A stretch of 37,052 bases of DNA from Bdellovibrionales bacterium. Lineage in GTDB: Bacteria > Bdellovibrionota > Bdellovibrionia > Bdellovibrionales > JAGQZY01. Position 1 is the stretch's first letter, and each line of letters starts with the position of its first letter. Below the pieces are notes generated by a model. That model was not told where the DNA came from. It saw only the letters and a program-made list of their open reading frames with translations, and made no database searches. The DNA lies in the NCBI GenBank assembly GCA_020435205.1, contig JAGQZY010000020.1, forward strand, positions 1-37,052, given 5' to 3'. A program made the translations under genes and the position numbers. Below, one piece after another: positions 31,113 to 37,052 of the stretch.

Positions 31113-31471
31113 TGGTGGAGGCGCCGGGAGTTGAACCCGGGTCCGCAAATTATTCACATTAAGGCCAGCTACATGTTTAGTCGTTGTTTGTTAAAACCAT
31201 GAACTTCCAACGACAAACTTTCATGGTCGTTGTTCCGAAGGATTTGAATCATCAAGCTCGGTACCACACTTAATGATCGAGATGGCTTAGGTGACACCTA
31301 CCTCCTCGACCCATCAACGAAGAGTTCAGCGAGCAATCGAACTACTTATTAGGCAGCCATTGCTGGAGCGAAAGTTTCGCCAATTAAATAATGCACGTTT
31401 TTAACGAGGTCCTCATGCGCCCCGACATGCTCCTTAAGCTTCAAAATCCACGTCGAAGCCATTACGCCCCC
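31113..31471 (-). ncRNA. ssrA: tmRNA (ssrA)
   Basis: About 359 nt on the minus strand. The 5' end starts GGGGGCGTAATGGCTTCGAC at 31471, the classic tmRNA opening. The 3' end carries the T-arm (CCCGGGTTCAACTCCCGG) and CGCCTCC-A-CCA, with CCA encoded at 31115-31113. The acceptor stem pairs GGGGGCG with CGCCTCC (one G-U). The tag frame is open through 31396-31352 and reads VHYLIGETFAPAMAA, then TAA TAA (31351-31346); the first residue is uncertain. It ends AMAA, akin to the usual LAA protease signal. A TATACT -10 lies about 40 nt upstream, so a short pre-tmRNA leader with a CCCTC-CGT-GAGGG hairpin is likely. Confidence 0.93.
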
Positions 31472-31714
31472 ATTCAACCCTCACGGAGGGCTCAATGTCA
31501 GCGCAATGGCTCGTTAGTAGTATAACATAATCCTTCAAGTTCAGCGAGCCAATAATAATAAAAACTAGTGATTTTAGGTGGTTGGGTTTGCAATCGGGTG
31601 AGGGCCAGTGTGTCTAGAGTCCATACAGGCAAACCCATAAATTTTATAAGGATGGGCAATATCCTTTCGTTTTTTTACCGGATCTTACACAATGGCCCCA
31701 GCCGAGGAGCCCCG

Positions 31715-33400
31715 ATGATCCAAAAGACCCTGATCCCTATTCTGTGCCTAGCTGCCCTTGTGGGCTGTGGGAAGAACTCCTCCTCCGAACCCACGACACC
31801 AACTGAAAAACCAGTGGCTTCCACAAGCCCCCTTTGCAGTGCTTGGCTGCAAGAAAGCTCCGATCAGCCCTCGCTGTCGTCGTGTGAACTCAGCCTTCAG
31901 GATCACTCGGAATCCTTGCACTCAGAGATCACAAAAATTTTACCGACAAAGAATGGCTACTTTACTTTACAAAACCTGCTGATCAATAACAACGACCCCG
32001 CTGAAAAGGTGGGGCTGAATGCAGCCATCGATAAACTCAAAGATGAGTATCGTGTGGTCTATTTTGATAAGGTCAGTGGTCAAAGCCAAGAGATCTTGCG
32101 CGTAGCCAGTCGCATCTATGACGCCGAAGTTTACCGCGGTCGATTGTATGTTCTTTTTAAAGACAAGAGCTTTCTCAAACTCATGACCTATCGCCTTGGC
32201 GGCGAAAAGAAAGAGTTTTTGATTTCCATGGGGCATTTTAAAAAACAAGACTGTCGACGACTTAAGTACGACAAACCTTGTTTGGCCGATGCCGCGAAAC
32301 AAAACCCAGAGTTGTTAGCAAAGTTTAAGGAAACGCAAGGCTATGTAACGGCCGGCCATCCTGAATTTGATATCCATGGTTACCAAACTAGTGCAGCAGA
32401 CTTAGCGATTAATAAAAAAACAGGCGAGGTTTTTGTTTATGCAGAAGAGGTTTTTAATTTAAAGGGAAATATTTATATTCTTAAAGAAATGCCTAACCAG
32501 TTTGTTGTGAAAAAGCGCACAACAATCTTTGAGAATTATGGTTCTCTTTATCCTGTTCCCATTGGTCTTACTGGTGGAACGGAGCTATTTGGGTTTTTAA
32601 GATTTTCCAGAGAAATTAAAAGGCACCTTGAGGTGCTGTCCACGGGCGAAGCCGTTGTCACTTATATGACAATCCCACGTCGCCATTATTTTGATGATAA
32701 GGTTAATTTTTCCAATTTTAAAACTTTAGAAAAGGTTATGCAGCTCCCTTTTGATAAAATGACGAGCACAGCGTCCCCCGACTTAACTGAGGACGACATC
32801 AGACAAGCCTACACAGTTCACTATTTTGTAGCCAAAATTAGCCCAAGTGGAAAATTGCTTTATCATAAGGCGGCGGCCGTGGTCGGTGGTGGCTATGACT
32901 CACCCCATTCTCCAATGCGTGAGGCTGACGGGGTGGGTTACGTGACGATCAGTCGTCTGGTGGGTTCGGATGCGAACACAAGTCTTTATAAAACTAAACT
33001 GTTGCAGTGGGACGTGAAGCAAGGTGTTCCTATCCGTGAAGTTGATCTTCCCGTTTATTCAAAAGGGGTGGCCGAGGTAACCTTAGCGACTCAACTGAGC
33101 CCTTCTGGTGACAGAATCTATATGACAGGAAACTCTGGTTTTACCCAAAACCCCAATGGCATGAGCCTTTACACGCCTGGGATGGCCTTCTTGCTTAGCT
33201 TTGATCTCAATACACAAGATTCAAAGGTTCAGTATTATCGCCTCAGTGATAGAAAAGATTATGGCTCAAGCTTAGCTCTACAAGACGATAAACTTTTGTT
33301 GGGCGTGGGCTATAAAGGGCCGCTCACCCATTCTGGTGATGACGACATTCGCGAAGGTTACCAGTCGAGTGGCATTGTAGAAATCATTTTAAATCCGTAA
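31715..33400 (+). CDS. Large lipoprotein, possible beta-propeller
   Basis: About 561 residues after choosing ATG 31715, which has CCGAGGAG just upstream; the in-frame upstream extension to 31568 has no ribosome site. Lipobox LVGC (Cys18) and a Pro/Thr-rich linker. The mature part has repeated beta-strand segments (YRVVYFDKVSGQSQEIL, YRGRLYVLFKDKSFLKLM, GEVFVYAEEVFNLKGNIY, RIYMTGNSGFTQNPNG), suggestive of a WD/YVTN-like propeller, but no repeat is clear enough to name. Surface or outer-membrane location is likely. Monocistronic, followed by a terminator. Confidence 0.75.
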   Translation: MIQKTLIPILCLAALVGCGKNSSSEPTTPTEKPVASTSPLCSAWLQESSDQPSLSSCELSLQDHSESLHSEITKILPTKNGYFTLQNLLINNNDPAEKVGLNAAIDKLKDEYRVVYFDKVSGQSQEILRVASRIYDAEVYRGRLYVLFKDKSFLKLMTYRLGGEKKEFLISMGHFKKQDCRRLKYDKPCLADAAKQNPELLAKFKETQGYVTAGHPEFDIHGYQTSAADLAINKKTGEVFVYAEEVFNLKGNIYILKEMPNQFVVKKRTTIFENYGSLYPVPIGLTGGTELFGFLRFSREIKRHLEVLSTGEAVVTYMTIPRRHYFDDKVNFSNFKTLEKVMQLPFDKMTSTASPDLTEDDIRQAYTVHYFVAKISPSGKLLYHKAAAVVGGGYDSPHSPMREADGVGYVTISRLVGSDANTSLYKTKLLQWDVKQGVPIREVDLPVYSKGVAEVTLATQLSPSGDRIYMTGNSGFTQNPNGMSLYTPGMAFLLSFDLNTQDSKVQYYRLSDRKDYGSSLALQDDKLLLGVGYKGPLTHSGDDDIREGYQSSGIVEIILNP

Positions 33401-33409
33401 GGCTTTGTC

Positions 33410-33440
33410 GGGACCCAGTCTGAGTGCTGGGTCTCATTTT
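33410..33440 (+). terminator. Rho-independent terminator after the large lipoprotein gene
   Basis: GGGACCCAG-N8-CTGGGTCTC (33410-33418 with 33427-33435) is a 9-bp stem with one G-U pair, followed by ATTTTGG. A perfect palindrome TGGCCGCGGCCA follows at 33449-33460, between this gene and the convergent methyltransferase gene. Confidence 0.7.
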
Positions 33441-33505
33441 GGCAGCGGTGGCCGCGGCCAATATTCTATTGGGGATGAAAGAGTTCTTTCAGATTCACTA
33501 AGACA

Positions 33506-34096
33506 TCAAGAAAAAATAGCCAAAAACTGAGGGTAATCTTTATCGTTCTTGTGGACCTTATTGATAATATGATGATCAAGCTTCATCTGAGCTTCTTTGG
33601 CCCAAGAGGCAATGTCCTCTTTTGAAAATCCATGATGCTGAACGCCCATAGCTTTATTGTCCGGGTGAAAGGTGCCATCCTCGTGATCGAGGTCAACAAT
33701 GGCAAGCTTTCCGTCAGGATTGAGCATAGTTTTCATTTTTTGAATCATAGCCATAGGGTTTTTAAGATGGTGAAAAGCCATGGAGCTTACGATCAAATCA
33801 AACTTTTTGTTTAGATTTTCGTTTTCTAGATCGATCAGCTGAGATTGAAAATTATCGTGGCCTTCGGTTTTTTTATTAAAAATCTCTAGCATGCCCTCAG
33901 AGGTATCCACACCCAAAAGGCTTTTGGCTTGGTCAGCGAACTCTAAACCAAAAAGTCCGGTGCCACAGCCAAAATCCATGATGTCGATGGGGCTCTTGTT
34001 ATTTAAAAGAGCTTTGGTTTGATCAGCCAAAGTCTTCATCATTTGAATCTTATCTTCGCTATCCCACTGGGCGGCCATTTCGTTGAAGTGTGACAT
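33506..34096 (-). CDS. Class I SAM-dependent methyltransferase
   Basis: 196 residues with a compact Rossmann core: motif I IMDFGCGTGLFGLEF (about 40-54), LLGVDTSEGMLEIF, and motif IV FDLIVSSMAFHHLKNP. Resembles UbiE/BioC-type small-molecule methyltransferases with the HHLKNP loop. ATG 34096 is preceded by GCGAGG; the TTG one codon before is less likely. It converges on the lipoprotein gene and is divergent from the helicase gene. It is unlike the enzyme at 24502 outside the core. Substrate unknown. Confidence 0.88.
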   Translation of the reverse strand: MSHFNEMAAQWDSEDKIQMMKTLADQTKALLNNKSPIDIMDFGCGTGLFGLEFADQAKSLLGVDTSEGMLEIFNKKTEGHDNFQSQLIDLENENLNKKFDLIVSSMAFHHLKNPMAMIQKMKTMLNPDGKLAIVDLDHEDGTFHPDNKAMGVQHHGFSKEDIASWAKEAQMKLDHHIINKVHKNDKDYPQFLAIFS

Positions 34097-34212
34097 CAAA
34101 ACCTCGCTTTTTATCCGATATCTGCCCTGGTAAAATAAGATGGGGCGGGGAATAAAGCAAGGTTTTGCCTCGAGAATGCTGACAATTCTTAAACCATCGA
34201 ATAAAAAAAGCA

Positions 34213-35964
34213 GTGGTGGAAACTCAGACTTACAAGCTTAGAGATTATCAAAAAAAGGCCGTCGACAACGCGCTTTCCTACTTTCGCAAAAAAAGGGACC
34301 CAGCCGTTATTGTTTTGCCCACGGGCTCAGGGAAAAGCTTGGTGATTGCCGAGCTTGCCCGCATCGCCAAAGGCCGCGTGTTGGTGCTGGCTCACGTGAA
34401 GGAGCTCGTTGAGCAAAACCATCAAAAGTACGAAAGCTATGGGTTGAAGGCGGGGATCTATTCAGCGGGTTTGCAAAAAAAAGATAAAGATCACAAAGTG
34501 ATTTTTGGCAGTATTCAATCGGTGGCCAGAGCCTCTAAAGATTTTTTTAATGATTTTACTTTAGTGATCATTGATGAGTGTCATCGCGTCGGTCTTGAGC
34601 AAGGGAGTCAGTACGATCAAGTCATCAAAGAGCTTAAAGAGCAAAATCAAGACATCTGCATTCTGGGCCTTACGGCGACCCCTTATCGTTTAGGCTTAGG
34701 TTGGATTTTTAACTACAGTGCTTTGGGGGCGGAGCGCACTAAAGAGGCCCGTTTTTTTAAACAAAGCGTTTTTGAACTTCCCTTAGAGTACATGATTCGC
34801 AATCGCTTTTTAACACCTCCCGTGAAAGTGGATATCCCGGTGACCTCTTATGATTTTTCCGAGCTTACTGAAAATGGCCGACGCTACACCATGGATGAGC
34901 TAGAAGAGGTTTTAAAAAAACAACGGCGCCTCACCCCTTTGATTGTGAAAAATATTATTGATATTACCGAAACCTATGATCGCAAAGGTGTCATGATTTT
35001 TAGTAGTACCGTCAAACACGCCCAAGAGATTTATGATTGCTTGCCCGAGGGTGAAGCTGAAATTGTATTAGGCGATACCGACGAAAAAAAACGAGATGAG
35101 ATCATTAAAAGATTTAAGGAGCGAAAAATCAAATACCTGGTGAACGTCTCTGTCTTAACGACAGGTTTCGATGCTCCCCATGTCGACGTGATTGCTATTT
35201 TGCGCCCGACCGAGTCCACAAGCCTTTATCAACAGATCATTGGGCGGGGATTGCGCTTGGATACAGGTAAAAAAGATTGTTTTGTCCTCGATTATGCAGG
35301 GATCACCCATGACATTTACAGTCCAGAGATCAGCGATAAAAAGCCTACACCCGAATCAGTGAATGTGCAGATCCCTTGTCCTCAATGTGGTTTTGAAAAC
35401 AACTTTTGGGGGCGAGTCGATGACGAGGGTTATATCATCGAACACTATGGTCGCACTTGCAGAGGGGGGATTCAAGATCCTGAGACCTTTGAGTTCAAGC
35501 CCTGCGGCTATCGCTTTCGCTTTAAACTTTGTCCCAAGTGTTCCTGTCAAAATGATGTGGGCGCAAGAAACTGCTGCGAGTGTGGCGAAGTGTTGGTGGA
35601 TGCGGATGCTAAATTAAAACAGGCCAGGCTTTCCAAAAACGCCCATGTTTTAAAGCCTGACAGTATTGAGATTTCTGAGCAATTCGATAAAAAGGGGAAC
35701 TCCTACTTAGAGGTCAAATATTACGACTTTGACGCCAATTATCTTTCAGAAATTCACTACCTCAATAATGCCACCGCGGTGAAAAAGTTTAATATTAACT
35801 TTTTAAGATCCCACATGAGACGACCTGAATTTGAGCTCCCCATCCAAACGGTAGCCGATGTTTTAAGATGTCGCCCCTTGTTTCGTATGCCCTCTTTTGT
35901 CATTGCTCGCAAACAAGGGAAGTACTGGCGTATCACCGAAAAAATCTTTGCCGAAGAGCTTTAA
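34213..35964 (+). CDS. radD: RadD-like superfamily II DNA helicase with zinc finger
   Basis: 583 residues. Q-like start [13 protein letters not shown], Walker A LPTGSGKS (GSGKS 38-42), DECH box IIDECHRV (about 127), motif [12 protein letters not shown], and motifs [15 protein letters not shown] and [12 protein letters not shown]-terminal region has two cysteine clusters (PCPQCGFEN and [20 protein letters not shown]) for zinc, as in RadD/YejH. RadD assists double-strand break repair and RecA-mediated recombination in E. coli. GTG starts at 34213 and 34216 are both possible; the upstream ribosome site is poor. It precedes dinB by about 65 nt. Confidence 0.87.
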   Translation: MVETQTYKLRDYQKKAVDNALSYFRKKRDPAVIVLPTGSGKSLVIAELARIAKGRVLVLAHVKELVEQNHQKYESYGLKAGIYSAGLQKKDKDHKVIFGSIQSVARASKDFFNDFTLVIIDECHRVGLEQGSQYDQVIKELKEQNQDICILGLTATPYRLGLGWIFNYSALGAERTKEARFFKQSVFELPLEYMIRNRFLTPPVKVDIPVTSYDFSELTENGRRYTMDELEEVLKKQRRLTPLIVKNIIDITETYDRKGVMIFSSTVKHAQEIYDCLPEGEAEIVLGDTDEKKRDEIIKRFKERKIKYLVNVSVLTTGFDAPHVDVIAILRPTESTSLYQQIIGRGLRLDTGKKDCFVLDYAGITHDIYSPEISDKKPTPESVNVQIPCPQCGFENNFWGRVDDEGYIIEHYGRTCRGGIQDPETFEFKPCGYRFRFKLCPKCSCQNDVGARNCCECGEVLVDADAKLKQARLSKNAHVLKPDSIEISEQFDKKGNSYLEVKYYDFDANYLSEIHYLNNATAVKKFNINFLRSHMRRPEFELPIQTVADVLRCRPLFRMPSFVIARKQGKYWRITEKIFAEEL

Positions 35965-35993
35965 AGCTAGGCCTATGGTGAAAATCTAAGGGT

Positions 35994-36022
35994 TTGACCG
36001 GTTGTCGGATAATGTGTACATT
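35994..36022 (+). promoter_or_regulatory. Promoter of dinB with inverted repeat over the -10
   Basis: TTGACC (35994-35999), 17 nt, TACATT (36017-36022) make a reasonable promoter. The -10 lies within AATGT-GT-ACATT (36011-36022), a 5-bp-arm inverted repeat that could be an operator. The predicted transcription start falls within a few bases of the ATG at 36029. The TTACN3GTAA box I recall for Bdellovibrio LexA is not present. Confidence 0.4.
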
Positions 36023-36028
36023 CTATGT

Positions 36029-37052
36029 ATGTCTGAGGGTGGGGAAAGCCAGCGCAAGGTCATTCATGTCGATATGGACTGCTTCTATGCAGCCGTTGAG
36101 ATCCGCGACAATCCCACTTTAAAAGGGAAACCTGTAGCCGTGGGTGGTCGGTCCAAAAGGGGTGTTCTCACCACGGCAAGCTATGAGGCTCGCAAGTTTG
36201 GCGTCCGCTCCGCCATGCCCACATCGGTGGCCTTACGCAAATGCCCAGACCTCATTTTGGTGCCGATCAACTTTGAAAAGTATCGCGAGGCCAGTCGCCA
36301 AATCCATGAAGTGTTTCAAGAGTACACCCACATCATTCAACCCCTTTCATTAGATGAAGCCTTCCTCGATGTCACCGATTGCAAAATGTGCGACGGAGTC
36401 GCTACTGAGATCGCTCGCGAGATTCGGCAAAAGATTTTTGAAAAAACCAAACTTACGGCCTCAGCGGGAATCGCCCCCAATAAGTTTTTAGCCAAAGTCG
36501 CTAGCGATTGGAAAAAGCCCAATGGTCAGTTCACTATTGCTCCTTCGCAAATCGAAAAATTCATTGTGGATTTACCAGTGGAAAAGATCCCCGGTGTCGG
36601 CAAAGTGACGAGCGAGAAGCTTCATAAAATGGGGTATAAAACCTGCGGTGATTTGCAAAAGTTAAGTATGGATGATTTGGTCAACCGCTTTGGTAAGTGG
36701 GGGATGAATTTGTTTGATTATTGTCGGGGGATTGATCAACGGGTGGTTTCCACTTCGCGAGAGCGCAAATCTTTGAGTGTGGAACACACCTATTTTGATG
36801 ATTTAAAAACTCTGGAGGAATGTCAAAAAAAGCTTCCTGGATTATTAGATGAACTCATCGCCCGTATTGACAAAAAAGACCTACGACCTCGCATTCAAGG
36901 CTTGGTAGTCAAAATCAAATTTTTTGACTTTCAACAAACCACCTTAGAACAAAGCCAGAATAAAGATCTGAGTTTACAGAACTTCCTCCCCATGCTCGAG
37001 CAAGCTTATTATCGAGAGGCGAAGCCCGTGCGCCTTATGGGTCTTGGGGTGA
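36029..37052 (+). CDS. dinB: DNA polymerase IV (DinB), 3' end outside window
   Basis: Y-family translesion polymerase; 341 codons are visible and the frame is open at the window end. Diagnostic motifs are IHVDMDCFYAAVE (catalytic Asp near residue 15), RGVLTTASYEARKFGVRSAMP, QPLSLDEAFLDVT (catalytic DE), SAGIAPNKFLAKVASDWKKP and the HhH-type IPGVGKVTSEKLH. ATG 36029 gives a short MSEGGESQRK tail before the first motif. There is no ribosome site ahead of it, and the predicted promoter start lies at the ATG, so leaderless translation is possible. A TGA-limited ATG at 36025 is ignored. Next to radD, both genes concern DNA damage tolerance. Confidence 0.93.
   Translation, partial: MSEGGESQRKVIHVDMDCFYAAVEIRDNPTLKGKPVAVGGRSKRGVLTTASYEARKFGVRSAMPTSVALRKCPDLILVPINFEKYREASRQIHEVFQEYTHIIQPLSLDEAFLDVTDCKMCDGVATEIAREIRQKIFEKTKLTASAGIAPNKFLAKVASDWKKPNGQFTIAPSQIEKFIVDLPVEKIPGVGKVTSEKLHKMGYKTCGDLQKLSMDDLVNRFGKWGMNLFDYCRGIDQRVVSTSRERKSLSVEHTYFDDLKTLEECQKKLPGLLDELIARIDKKDLRPRIQGLVVKIKFFDFQQTTLEQSQNKDLSLQNFLPMLEQAYYREAKPVRLMGLGV

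Noticed and set aside
31113-31200. A separate tRNA gene suggested by the T-arm sequence
   Set aside because: The T-arm and CCA belong to the tmRNA. The matching 5' half is the GGGGGCG end at 31471, not a nearby tRNA D-arm.
31568-31714. N-terminal extension of the large lipoprotein by 49 residues
   Set aside because: It lacks a ribosome site and would bury the signal peptide. ATG 31715 has a good GAGGAG and is followed at once by a lipoprotein signal.
1-37052. CRISPR arrays, insertion sequences, transposases or prophage genes
   Set aside because: I found no regularly spaced repeats and no transposase, integrase or phage structural protein among the supported genes.

Overview
The window reads as ordinary chromosome of a Gram-negative, lipoprotein-rich bacterium. 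Ten or more proteins carry type I or type II (lipobox) signal peptides, two-membrane functions recur (RND pump, outer-membrane barrel, LolA-like carrier), TTG starts are common, and the overall flavour resembles Bdellovibrionota (Bdellovibrio-like). That placement is an inference from gene content only; there is no rRNA or other phylogenetic marker here apart from a tmRNA.

Layout. 1-3 kb: a membrane fatty-acid hydroxylase/sterol desaturase-type protein, a SipW-like signal peptidase, and a divergent ABC-2 exporter (ATPase plus permease). 3-6 kb: small exported proteins, a two-repeat TM2 protein and a DUF2799 lipoprotein. 5.7-9.6 kb: an ECF sigma factor with an NrsF-type membrane anti-sigma, divergent from an exported DUF1223 thioredoxin-like protein, an exported MsrA-MsrB fusion and a spondin-domain protein. 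The two transcription units on the + side carry the same bipartite promoter, TGTCACAAA-N13-CGAAT, so this looks like an envelope oxidative-damage regulon encoded next to its own regulator. 9.7-14.1 kb: a LolA-like protein, an outer-membrane barrel and an MMPL/RND permease, a probable lipid or lipophile trafficking operon. 14.1-17.6 kb: small exported proteins around a TPR regulator with a winged-helix-like C-terminal part. 17.6-19.2 kb: arsC - aquaporin - DUF924, an arsenate detoxification operon in which a channel replaces ArsB. 19.4-25.9 kb: a lipoprotein, a GH3-type adenylating enzyme, an AhpD-like protein, YjdM, and a minus-strand run of small detoxification or housekeeping enzymes (nitrobindin-like, quinone reductase, SRPBCC, methyltransferase, GST). 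26-31 kb: a minus-strand group of lipoproteins, three of them predicted peptidases (two S41, one HExxH gluzincin). 31.1-31.5 kb: tmRNA on the minus strand. 31.7-37 kb: a large lipoprotein, a methyltransferase, a RadD-like helicase and a dinB gene cut by the window end.

The most interesting system is the sigma/NrsF - DUF1223 - MsrAB - spondin module. The MsrAB protein has only three cysteines and its MsrB half has no resolving cysteine, so the co-transcribed CxxC protein is a natural candidate for its periplasmic reductant. Other points of note are an RBS-sequestering hairpin before the gluzincin gene, a short copy of the tmRNA 3' end 1.5 kb from ssrA, and a dinB promoter whose -10 lies inside an inverted repeat and that may give a leaderless mRNA.
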